NCBI GenBank assembly: GCA_041601535.1
Contig: JBFIHZ010000168.1
Span: 1 to 8,364, forward strand
Length of the DNA: 8,364 nt
DNA from: JBFIHZ01 sp041601535
GTDB taxonomy: Bacteria; Pseudomonadota; Gammaproteobacteria; Xanthomonadales; SZUA-36
Direction: 5' to 3'
In this document: positions 1 to 6,195 of the stretch, piece by piece
Layout of the letters: each line of letters starts with the position of its first letter
How positions within the stretch are numbered: position 1 is the stretch's first letter
Program-made: the position numbers and the translations under genes
The notes under the pieces: model-generated
What the model was told of the DNA's origin: nothing
What the model saw: the letters and a program-made list of their open reading frames with translations, nothing else
Databases searched by the model: none

Positions 1-425
1 CCGCTCATATGCAGGGCATTGGCCCAGCGGCGGTTCATGTCCAGTTCGTCCTGGCTGTGGCTGAGCTCAAGGATGCCACGCTGGCTGAACATGATATTGA
101 AATTCAGTTTCAGGCCCAGGGTTTCATACAGCCGCAGGGAATGCTCGTAAAAGGCGCCGCTTTCGGGGTGGAAGTAGTTGGAGCGGCATACCTGGGTGTT
201 GCGTCCGCTGTTGCCACCGCCGAGGTAGCCTTTTTCCAGCACGGCGATTTTCAGCGGGCCATGGTTTTTCGCCAGATAGTAGGCCGTGGCCAAACCGTGA
301 CCGCCGGCGCCGATAATCACCACGTCGTAATGATCCAGGCGAGTGGGTCTGGCCCAGGCTGGGGCCCAGTGCCGGTGCCGCATGAGCGCATGCAGGGCCA
401 GGCTGACGGCGGAATAAGACTTCAC
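1..425 (-). CDS. soxB: Sarcosine oxidase beta subunit, N-terminal part (3' end beyond left edge)
   Basis: This is the FAD-binding subunit of heterotetrameric sarcosine oxidase, a cytoplasmic enzyme that oxidatively demethylates sarcosine to glycine. In the family, the methyl group goes to tetrahydrofolate through the alpha subunit. The visible 141 residues carry a Rossmann dinucleotide motif DVVIIGAGGHGLATAYYLAK (residues 34-53), the ribose-binding Glu64 in VLEKGYLGGGNSGRNT, and the family stretches RSNYF and FNIMFSQRGILELSHS. Full-length members are about 400-415 residues, so roughly a third is present. The covalent-FMN histidine lies outside the window. I chose GTG at 425 because the following KSYSAVSL aligns with the usual short N-terminus (MxRYSGF-like) and a GGGGA lies 10 bases upstream. 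An in-frame ATG at 533 would add 36 residues of Arg-rich, non-family sequence. The gene is divergent from the efflux operon. The rest of the sox operon (soxD, soxA, soxG) would be expected beyond the left edge. Family assignment is firm; the start is moderately sure. Confidence 0.92.
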   Translation of the reverse strand, partial: MKSYSAVSLALHALMRHRHWAPAWARPTRLDHYDVVIIGAGGHGLATAYYLAKNHGPLKIAVLEKGYLGGGNSGRNTQVCRSNYFHPESGAFYEHSLRLYETLGLKLNFNIMFSQRGILELSHSQDELDMNRRWANALHMS

Positions 426-505
426 GATGGTGGCATCCCCGAAGCGGTGCTGCTGAGTGTGTGCAGTGCCTAAAGTACCCCGGCTGATGCCGCGCCTCAA
501 GAGGT

Positions 506-517
506 AAAGCCGGCTTT
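506..517. repeat. 12-bp perfect palindrome upstream of soxB
   Basis: AAAGCCGGCTTT reads identically on both strands. It is directly preceded by a second inverted repeat, CCTC-AA-GAGG, at 495-504. Both lie 70-92 bases upstream of the preferred soxB start (GTG 425), in the span where a soxB promoter or operator would be expected. The right half of the palindrome also forms CCGGC-TTT-GCCGG (510-522). No recognised regulator consensus matches, and chance occurrence in GC-rich DNA is possible. Confidence 0.3.
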
Positions 518-580
518 GCCGGTGCAAAAGCATGTTTGGCCGCAGGCAGCGGCTCATGGCGGTCAGCAAAGTTGCCAGAT

Positions 581-589
581 TGCTATAAT
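581..589 (+). promoter_or_regulatory. Extended -10 promoter element (TGCTATAAT)
   Basis: TGC followed by a perfect TATAAT hexamer (584-589) is a consensus sigma70 extended -10 element, directed towards the RND operon. No good -35 hexamer lies at 16-18 bases (GGTCAG at 561-566 for 17), which extended -10 promoters can tolerate. Transcription would start near 596, leaving a 5' leader of about 355 bases before the adaptor gene, or a separate small RNA. The element is seen directly; activity is inferred. Confidence 0.55.
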
Positions 590-740
590 GCGAACCGTTC
601 TTTACCGGCCATGGCTCACGGTCTTCAAGCCCGTTTTCTGCATCGCCGCAGGCAGGCTCAATCCGGGTATCGGGCCGTGTCGTTCGCGGATTGCAGCGGC
701 CATGGAACTCGGTGGGAAAGGCACGGTCATAAGCGTTGGA

Positions 741-774
741 GCAGCGGGGTAATCGGCAGGCTGGCCCCTGCTGC
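741..774 (+). other. Stem-loop in leader of efflux operon
   Basis: GCAGC+GGGG (741-749) pairs with CCCC+GCTGC (765-768 and 770-774). This gives a nine-pair stem with one bulged T at 769 and a 15-base loop. No T-run follows on either strand, so it is not a typical intrinsic terminator. It would lie within the transcript from the promoter at 581-589 and may be a folded element of the leader or of a small RNA. Confidence 0.4.
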
Positions 775-825
775 ATCAAGTTCCTGACGGATCGGTTTCC
801 GTACTGCACTGATCCCTGCGGATAT

Positions 826-847
826 GCCCGTAAAAATTTACCCGGGC
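826..847. promoter_or_regulatory. AT-cored inverted repeat, possible operator
   Basis: GTAAA-AA-TTTAC (830-841) is a perfect inverted repeat. It is extended by GCCC (826-829) and GGGC (844-847), with two unpaired C residues at 842-843. An AT core in an otherwise GC-rich region, about 105-125 bases upstream of the efflux operon, fits a dimeric repressor or activator site near a proximal promoter. No regulator gene is adjacent in this window to pair with it, and I see no strong -35/-10 pair beside it. Confidence 0.35.
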
Positions 848-951
848 GGGACGCCAAAACAGGCACAATGGCTAATTCCAATAACACATAAGACAAGCTG
901 GTTTGATTCGTCCACCTGTGCGGGTGGGTCAGGCGTCAGCGCCAGATACGA

Positions 952-1989
952 ATGGGGTGGGTAGTGAGAATAACAGCAGTATTGGCGGTCCTGCTGGGGA
1001 CCATGTTTTGGCTGATGTCTGCCGTGGCGCAGGGTCCGGGAGTGATCGTCACTGAAGCCAGCCTGAAATCGTTTCCCCTGTCGGCTGAAGCCTTGGGCGA
1101 CGCGCGCGCCAATGAAGCCATTGAAGTGAGGTCGGAAATTTCTGCCGCCATCACGGCCATCCGTTTCGAGGAAGGGGCGCTGGTTGAAAAGGGTGATGTG
1201 CTGGTAGAGCTTGAGAACGCCGAGCAGCTGGCCAATCTGGCAGCCGCCAAGTCAGCGCTGGTGGAATCCAGCAGCCAGTACCAGCGTTCGCAGGAACTGT
1301 TCAAATCCAAGGTGGTGTCCGCTTCGCAACTGGAACAGCTGGAAGCCAAACGCGACGCCGACCTGGCTGCAGTGCACGCGGCGGAATCCCGCCTGCGGCA
1401 AACCGTTATCCGCGCTCCATTTTCCGGGCGGCTGGGCCTGCGGCGCGTCAGTATGGGCAGCGTGGTGGATTCCAATACGGTGTTGACCACACTGGACGAC
1501 ACATCGCGCATCAAGCTGGATTTCAACGTACCCGAGGTGTTTCTCGCCAACCTGGAACCTGGCCTGGCGGTGGTTGCCCGCAGCGCGGCATGGCCGGATA
1601 CCGAGTTTGTCGGCACGGTCAGTTCGGTAGACACGCGCGTCGACCCGGTCACTCGCATGGTCATGGTACGGGCCGAGCTGCCGAATGAAAACCGCCGCTT
1701 GCGGCCCGGCATGTTCCTGACTGTGTCCCTGCTGAAAGAGGATGTGCGCTCGCTGATGATTCCCGAGGAAGCCATTGTGCCGGAGCGCAGCAAGCAGTTC
1801 GTTTACGTGGTGAACGATGCCGGCATCGTGGAGGTCCGCGAGATTCGCACCGGCCGGCGGCGGCCGGGGGAAGTTGAGATCCTGCACGGCCTGTCGGCCG
1901 GCGAGCGGGTGATCACCGAGGGCACCCAGAAAGTACGTCATGGGCAGTCCGTACAGATCAGCAGCCAGGCCGTAGTCGGCAGGGGGTAG
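952..1989 (+). CDS. RND efflux periplasmic adaptor subunit (MFP/HlyD family)
   Basis: This is the membrane-fusion protein of a tripartite RND pump. It bridges the inner-membrane transporter to an outer-membrane channel across the periplasm. Residues 6-22 form a hydrophobic signal or anchor ending in AVA|Q (24-27), with no lipobox cysteine, so it is probably not a lipoprotein as MexA and AcrA are. In order, I see a first lipoyl half-motif around 56-88 (ITAIRFEEGALVEKGDVLVEL), an alpha-helical hairpin at about 90-150 rich in Ala, Glu and Gln, and a second lipoyl half with TVIRAPFSGRLGLRRV (from about 151). A beta-barrel at about 185-265 includes VDTRVDPVTRMVMVRAEL and RLRPGMFLTV, followed by a membrane-proximal domain to the C-terminus. 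ATG 952 lacks a Shine-Dalgarno sequence. GTG 964 (341 residues, MRITAVLAVLLG) has GGGGTG at 954-959 upstream and may be the true start. The gene ends 2 bases before the pump gene, so the two are surely co-translated. At 345 residues it is slightly shorter than AcrA or MexA. Confidence 0.93.
   Translation: MGWVVRITAVLAVLLGTMFWLMSAVAQGPGVIVTEASLKSFPLSAEALGDARANEAIEVRSEISAAITAIRFEEGALVEKGDVLVELENAEQLANLAAAKSALVESSSQYQRSQELFKSKVVSASQLEQLEAKRDADLAAVHAAESRLRQTVIRAPFSGRLGLRRVSMGSVVDSNTVLTTLDDTSRIKLDFNVPEVFLANLEPGLAVVARSAAWPDTEFVGTVSSVDTRVDPVTRMVMVRAELPNENRRLRPGMFLTVSLLKEDVRSLMIPEEAIVPERSKQFVYVVNDAGIVEVREIRTGRRRPGEVEILHGLSAGERVITEGTQKVRHGQSVQISSQAVVGRG
1982..1986 (+). promoter_or_regulatory. Shine-Dalgarno of the RND pump gene, overlapping end of adaptor gene
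   Basis: GGGGG immediately before the adaptor stop codon (TAG 1987-1989) lies 5 bases from the pump ATG at 1992. Termination on the adaptor and initiation on the pump therefore occur at essentially the same place, the usual arrangement for translational coupling of adaptor and pump. Confidence 0.6.
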
Positions 1990-1991
1990 GC

Positions 1992-4900
1992 ATGTTTCTC
2001 TCGGATGTTTCCATTCGCCGCCCGGTCTTCGCCACGGTAATTTCCATGCTGCTGGTCATCCTCGGGCTGGCGTCGTTACTGCAGTTGCCGGTGCGCCAGT
2101 ATCCGGACACCGATTCGCCGGTGGTTTCCATTGACACCACCTACCGTGGCGCTTCCGCGGAGGTGGTCGAAACCAAGGTTACGCAGGTGATTGAAGATGT
2201 GATTGCCGGCATCGAAGGTATCGAAAAGCTGACTTCCAGCAGTGCCGATGAACGCTCCGATATCCGCGTGGAGTTCAACGTCAACCGCGACGTGGATGAT
2301 GCGGCCAACGACATTCGGGATCGCGTGGCACGTATTGTGGACAACTTGCCGGTGGAAGCGGAACCGCCGCAGATTGCCAAGTCTGACAGCAGCTCAGAAG
2401 CCATCATGTACCTGAATCTGGCATCGGACCTGCACGACAGCATGGAGTTGACCGATTATGCCGAACGCTACCTGATTGACCGCTTCTCAACCGTTCCCGG
2501 GGTGGCGCGGGTGCGTTTTTCCGGTGCGCGCCGCTACGCCATGCGGGTTTGGCTGGACCGCGAATCCCTGGCGGCTCGCGGCCTGACCGTGGCGGATATA
2601 GAAACGGCGCTGCGGGCGGAGAATGTTGAACTGCCCGCAGGCCGGCTGGAATCCACCACGCGCGAATTCACGCTGCGGACCGAAACCGGTTTTGTGGCAG
2701 AAAGTGACTTTCGCCAGCTGGTGATCGGCCGGGGCCCGGACGGTCAGGTGGTGCGGCTGGGTGATGTGGCGGATGTGCGCGTCGGTGCGGAAAACGAACG
2801 CACCGCGGCCCGGGCCAATGGTATCGACGCCATTTCACTGGCCATTGAACAGCTATCCAAGGCCAACAGCGTGGCCGTGTCCAGGGGCGTGGTCAAGGAA
2901 ATGGAAGCGGTGGCCGGGGATTTGCCCGAGGGCATGAACCTGGCCGTCAATTACGATAAATCGCAATTTATCGAAGCTTCGATGAACGAGGTGTACAAGG
3001 CACTGTTCGTGGCCATAGGCCTGGTGCTGGTGGTGATTTACCTGTTCCTGGGTTCGTTGCGGGTCACATTGATTCCCGCGCTGGTGGTGCCGATCTCGGT
3101 GATCGCAACGTTTATCGTCATGGCCGCCATGGGCTATACCATCAATATATTGACGCTGCTGGGCCTGGTGCTGGCCATCGGCCTGGTGGTGGACGACGCC
3201 ATCGTGGTGCTGGAAAACATCTACCGGCGCATCGAAATGGGCCAGAAACCCCTGTTGGCGGCGCTGGAGGGCTCACGCGAAATAGGGTTCGCCGTGGTGG
3301 CTACCACGCTGGTGCTTGTTGCGGTATTTGTGCCGTTGTCGTTTGTAGATGGCAATATCGGCCGCCTGTTCCGTGAATTTGGCATTACGCTGGCCGCTGC
3401 AGTATTACTGTCCAGCCTGGTCGCGCTGACCCTGACGCCCATGCTGAGTTCGAAAATCCTGCATGGCAGGACGCTGCGTACCGGGTTGGCGCATCGGGTG
3501 GATGCCTTGTTTACCCGGCTGGCCGGAGCCTACCGCAAGGCGCTGGCACATTTTGTTGCACGGCCCTGGATCGCGGTGGTGGCCACGTTGCTGTTGACGG
3601 CCTTTTCCGGCTGGCTGGTGACGCAGCTGCCGTCCGAGTACGCGCCACCCGAAGACCGCGGAATATTTTTTGCCATGCTGCGGGCACCGGAAGGCGCCAG
3701 CTTTGAATATATGGACCGTTATACCCGCGAAACGGAAAAAATATTCATCAAGGAAATGGAAGAAGGTGGCGCGATCAAACGCTTTCTGACCCGCTTGCCC
3801 GGCGGCTGGGGCAGCGCCCAGGTGAATTCAGCGCAAATCGTCGCTTTGCTGGCAGACTGGGACGATCGGGAGATCAGCGACAAGGAGCTGGCAGCCAAAA
3901 TGCGCCAAAGTCTGGATGACCTGCCTGGTGTGCGGTCGTTCCTGAACACCGGCAGCAGTCTGGGCATTCGTTCCGACGGACGTCCCGTTTCGATGGTGAT
4001 TGGCGGGCCTGATTACACGCAGTTACAGGACTGGCGCGACGCGGTGATACAGGCACTGGAAAACACTCCCGAACTGGTTAACGTGGACAGCAACTACCAG
4101 GAGCGCAAACCACAAATGAACATTGCGGTGGACCGCGACCGTGCCGCCACCCTCGGCGTGTCACTGCAGAATGTCGGCCGCACACTGGAAACCATGCTGG
4201 GTTCGCGCATCGTCACCACCTACCTGGATCGCGGGCGGGAATACAATGTCGTTCTGATGGGCAAGGAGTCCGACCGCTCCAGCCCGGATGACCTGGATAA
4301 TCTGTATGTGCGTTCATCGGTTACTTCGCAACTGGTGCCGTTGTCCAACCTGGTAAACATCACCGAATCAGCCGGCCCTTCCGAACTGAACCGCCACGAC
4401 CGTATGCGCTCGATAACCATATCCGCCGCACTGGCTGAAGGCGTCAGCCTGAGCGATGGCATCGAGTTGATGAACCAGGCGGCCAGGTCTACCCTGCCAC
4501 CCTCGGCGCGGATCAGCTGGGACGGTGAGAGCAAGGAGTTCCTGGAGTCGGGGCAATCCCTGTATGTTACTTTCGGGCTGGCCCTGATCATCGTGTTCCT
4601 GGTATTGGCAGCGCAGTTTGAAAGTTTTATCAATCCGCTGATTATCCTGGTGACCGTGCCGCTGGCCATGACCGGTGCGCTGCTGGGCTTGTGGTACCAC
4701 GGTTCCAGCATCAACGTATTCAGCCAGATCGGCGCCATTTTATTGATTGGCCTGTCGGCCAAAAACGGGGTCCTGATCGTGGAGTTCGCCAACCAGCTGC
4801 GCGACCGTGGCAAAGACATTACTGACGCGGTGCTGGAAGCGGCAATGGTGCGCTTGCGCCCCATTCTTATGACCAGCGCAGCCACGTCGTTTGGCGCCCT

Positions 4901-5117
4901 GCCTTTGCTGTTGGCCAGTGGCGCAGGCGCGGAATCGCGGCAACCCATTGGCATCGTGGTGGTGTTTGGCGTGGCCATTTCGGCAGCGCTGACGCTGTTT
5001 ATCGTACCACCGCTATATGCATTGATGGCGCGTAAAACCTCGTCACCACAGCGGGTCAGCCGTCTGATTGAACAGCTGCAGGGGGCAGTGGTCAGCCAGG
5101 AAACTACACGCTTGTAG
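1992..5117 (+). CDS. RND multidrug efflux inner-membrane transporter (HAE-1 type)
   Basis: This is a proton-driven trimeric inner-membrane pump of the AcrB/MexB superfamily. It takes up hydrophobic or amphiphilic compounds from the periplasm and membrane and passes them to an outer-membrane channel. The 1041 residues match the family (AcrB has 1049) with an intact double repeat: TM1 at about 10-32, a first porter/docking domain at 33-333, TM2-TM7 between 335 and 545, a second periplasmic domain at 547-856, and TM8-TM12 from 857 to 1010. The proton-relay residues are all there: D401 and D402 in VVDDAIVVLEN (TM4), K924 in LSAKNGVLIVEFANQ (TM10), and R954 and T961 in RLRPILMTS (TM11). The N-terminus, MFLSDVSIRRPVFATVISML, is typical of HAE-1 members. 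The gene follows the adaptor by 2 bases. Substrate range cannot be read from the sequence. The pump appears functional, with no frameshift or missing key residue. No outer-membrane channel follows, so a separately encoded TolC-like protein is likely used. Confidence 0.97.
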   Translation: MFLSDVSIRRPVFATVISMLLVILGLASLLQLPVRQYPDTDSPVVSIDTTYRGASAEVVETKVTQVIEDVIAGIEGIEKLTSSSADERSDIRVEFNVNRDVDDAANDIRDRVARIVDNLPVEAEPPQIAKSDSSSEAIMYLNLASDLHDSMELTDYAERYLIDRFSTVPGVARVRFSGARRYAMRVWLDRESLAARGLTVADIETALRAENVELPAGRLESTTREFTLRTETGFVAESDFRQLVIGRGPDGQVVRLGDVADVRVGAENERTAARANGIDAISLAIEQLSKANSVAVSRGVVKEMEAVAGDLPEGMNLAVNYDKSQFIEASMNEVYKALFVAIGLVLVVIYLFLGSLRVTLIPALVVPISVIATFIVMAAMGYTINILTLLGLVLAIGLVVDDAIVVLENIYRRIEMGQKPLLAALEGSREIGFAVVATTLVLVAVFVPLSFVDGNIGRLFREFGITLAAAVLLSSLVALTLTPMLSSKILHGRTLRTGLAHRVDALFTRLAGAYRKALAHFVARPWIAVVATLLLTAFSGWLVTQLPSEYAPPEDRGIFFAMLRAPEGASFEYMDRYTRETEKIFIKEMEEGGAIKRFLTRLPGGWGSAQVNSAQIVALLADWDDREISDKELAAKMRQSLDDLPGVRSFLNTGSSLGIRSDGRPVSMVIGGPDYTQLQDWRDAVIQALENTPELVNVDSNYQERKPQMNIAVDRDRAATLGVSLQNVGRTLETMLGSRIVTTYLDRGREYNVVLMGKESDRSSPDDLDNLYVRSSVTSQLVPLSNLVNITESAGPSELNRHDRMRSITISAALAEGVSLSDGIELMNQAARSTLPPSARISWDGESKEFLESGQSLYVTFGLALIIVFLVLAAQFESFINPLIILVTVPLAMTGALLGLWYHGSSINVFSQIGAILLIGLSAKNGVLIVEFANQLRDRGKDITDAVLEAAMVRLRPILMTSAATSFGALPLLLASGAGAESRQPIGIVVVFGVAISAALTLFIVPPLYALMARKTSSPQRVSRLIEQLQGAVVSQETTRL

Positions 5118-5282
5118 GAGCCTTATGGCAGCCCGGTTCGACACTGGCAGGCCCAGATCAGGTGCGCAAAGTTCGAACTGCAAGACGCCGTGCTGGTATC
5201 ATCAAATGCATGCGGGGCAGCGCCGGTTGATAGCGGCTTTGCGCTCTCCGCCTCATGAGCACAGGGCAACCGTACCGGGTGA
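5118..5282. other. Intergenic gap with candidate promoter
   Basis: These 165 bases separate the pump gene from the membrane-protein gene. A small 5-bp hairpin (CTACA 5104-5108, TGTAG 5113-5117) overlaps the pump stop codon but has no T-run, so no clear terminator ends the efflux operon. A palindrome at 5170-5179 and an extended -10 element at 5194-5202 suggest a new promoter. A weak stem (AGCGC 5219-5223 with GCGCT 5241-5245, inner CCG/CGG) lies in the presumed leader. Confidence 0.45.
5170..5202 (+). promoter_or_regulatory. Candidate extended -10 promoter with palindrome at the -35 region
   Basis: TGGTATCAT (5194-5202) matches the extended -10 consensus with a one-base difference from TATAAT. 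Upstream, AGTTCGAACT (5170-5179) is a perfect 10-bp palindrome placed where a -35 box would sit (TTCGAA ends 19 bases before the -10). It could be an operator overlapping the promoter. Transcription would start near 5209 and read into the membrane-protein gene and then the methyltransferase gene. Activity is inferred only. Confidence 0.4.
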
Positions 5283-6143
5283 TTGTTGAATAGCCACCGC
5301 ATATACCGAATTTCGTCGATAGCACGGCCACTGGATCCCGCCTGGCCTAGCAACCGGGCAGTCATGATCCTGGTGCCCCTGGCAGCCCTCGTAGGGCTGG
5401 TGTGGGCGCTGTATTCCGGTGCGGACTGGGGTGTTTCGCTGCATGCCGCACTGGTTTTTGCCGCGGCGGTGTTTGGCTGCTGGGCTCTGGCGCGGGAATT
5501 GCTGCCGGATGATCAGGTATCCGCTTTTATCAGCATGTTGCTGGGTTTTTTAACCGCTTTTTCGTTCCCGTCGCCAGGATTGCTTACCCTGTTTTGCACG
5601 CTGGTACTGGTGCGCATCATCAATCGCAGCAGCGGTCTGCTGCCCAGGTTGGGTGATTCCATAGCGGTGACGGCGCTGGTCATCATCACGATTTATGCCA
5701 CCGATAGCGCCTGGTTCGGGCTGGTGGGCGCGGCGGCCTTCCTGCTGGATGGCCTGCTCAAGCGGCCGGCCAAGCGGCAGTGGGCCTTTGCGCTGATCTG
5801 CTTTCTGGCCACGGTAGTGTATGCCGTGGACCATGACGTGGTGTTGCTGCAGGTCAAAGTGCCACAGTCGCTGTTGCTCTGGCTGTGCATCATTGCCTTG
5901 CTGTTTTTCCTGTTGCAGGTGCTGATGTTGAAAAAAATCCATTCCCGAGGAGACGCCGATAACAAAAGGCTGGAGCTGGAACGCGTCAAGGGCGGCATGG
6001 TCATTGGCATTCTGGCCACCGTGCAGGGTCTGGATCAGTTATCACAGGTGGCCTTTATTGCAGCCACCATTGGTGGCCTGAGTCTGGGCATAGCTTTTCG
6101 CAGGGCTTTTCGCAGCCCGGTAAAGGGTCTGCGCTCAGGCTGA
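5283..6143 (+). CDS. Polytopic inner-membrane protein of unknown function
   Basis: I do not recognise the family. The 286 residues are mostly hydrophobic, with likely membrane segments at about 28-44, 50-70, 82-95, 98-113, 126-142, 144-158, 167-182, 196-216 and 238-270. The last may be one or two helices. Visible features are an Arg-rich N-terminus with RPLDPAWP (15-22), CWALARELLPDD (66-77) at the end of the second segment, VRIINRSSGLLPRLGDS (110-126), and a charged cytoplasmic-looking loop at 217-236 (KKIHSRGDADNKRLELERVK). There are no catalytic, nucleotide-binding or classic transporter signatures. The start is uncertain. An in-frame TGA at 5280-5282 precedes tandem TTG codons at 5283 and 5286; the first ATG is at 5364 (residue 28), at the start of the first hydrophobic segment. 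Neither has a strong Shine-Dalgarno sequence. I keep the long form because the Arg/Pro/Trp-containing N-terminus looks like genuine protein. The methyltransferase gene follows after 52 bases on the same strand, so co-transcription is plausible. Confidence 0.75.
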   Translation: MLNSHRIYRISSIARPLDPAWPSNRAVMILVPLAALVGLVWALYSGADWGVSLHAALVFAAAVFGCWALARELLPDDQVSAFISMLLGFLTAFSFPSPGLLTLFCTLVLVRIINRSSGLLPRLGDSIAVTALVIITIYATDSAWFGLVGAAAFLLDGLLKRPAKRQWAFALICFLATVVYAVDHDVVLLQVKVPQSLLLWLCIIALLFFLLQVLMLKKIHSRGDADNKRLELERVKGGMVIGILATVQGLDQLSQVAFIAATIGGLSLGIAFRRAFRSPVKGLRSG

Positions 6144-6183
6144 CGGGCCGGGTCCTTTTGATTGTTTACGTTTGTTGATTTCC

Positions 6184-6187
6184 GGAG
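6184..6187 (+). promoter_or_regulatory. Shine-Dalgarno fixing the methyltransferase start at ATG 6196
   Basis: GGAG lies 8 bases before ATG 6196. This start gives a compact signal peptide beginning MYRFISL. The longer in-frame forms from TTG 6172 or TTG 6175 would translate through the ribosome-binding site and add polar residues ahead of the signal, so they are unlikely. Confidence 0.8.
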
Positions 6188-6195
6188 ATATAAAA

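Larger units (their letters stand above)
426..951. other. Intergenic region between divergent soxB and RND operon
   Basis: These 526 bases contain no convincing gene. Open frames of 60-80 codons exist on the plus strand, for example from ATG 611, but their translations are Arg-, Ser- and Gly-rich, lack recognisable motifs and have no Shine-Dalgarno sequence. The region holds, left to right: palindromes at 495-504 and 506-517, an extended -10 promoter at 581-589, a bulged stem-loop at 741-774, an AT-cored inverted repeat at 826-847, and two small hairpins (912-927 and 932-943) just before the adaptor gene. I checked for features of tmRNA, RNase P RNA, 6S RNA, SRP RNA and cobalamin, TPP and glycine riboswitches, and recognised none. 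Confidence 0.6.

Noticed and set aside
9..473. 154-codon plus-strand open frame over the soxB region
   Set aside because: The minus strand encodes a clear FAD-dependent sarcosine oxidase subunit here. The plus-strand frame is its antisense shadow and has no motif.
606..705. Direct repeats CGGCCATGG (606-614 and 697-705) and GGCAGGCT (651-658 and 755-762)
   Set aside because: Eight- or nine-base repeats without regular spacing or extension; this is expected by chance.
516..787. Two overlapping plus-strand open frames (78 and 83 codons) between soxB and the adaptor
   Set aside because: Arg-, Ser- and Gly-rich translations with no domain, no Shine-Dalgarno and mutual overlap; these look like chance open frames in GC-rich DNA.
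1850..1867. Inverted repeat CCGGCC-GGCGGC-GGCCGG inside the adaptor gene
   Set aside because: It encodes TGRRRPG with GC-rich Arg and Gly codons; composition alone explains it.
936..1941. Long minus-strand open frames (285 and 229 codons) opposite the adaptor gene
   Set aside because: Low-complexity Ser/Arg/Thr-rich or His/Gln-rich translations typical of antisense shadows. The plus strand has a full adaptor with all domains.
4220..4978. 252-codon minus-strand open frame opposite the pump gene
   Set aside because: Antisense of a strongly conserved RND transporter with no recognisable protein features.
5255..5293. 12-codon reading frame (MSTGQPYRVIVE) just before the membrane-protein start, as a leader peptide
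   Set aside because: No Shine-Dalgarno, no regulatory residue run, and no attenuator-like hairpin pair; it is too short to support.
6144..6195. Separate promoter or terminator between the membrane-protein and methyltransferase genes
   Set aside because: TTGATT (6159-6164) has no -10 at proper spacing; TATAAA (6189-6194) lies between the Shine-Dalgarno and the ATG. GGGCCGGGTCC followed by TTTT forms no stable stem.
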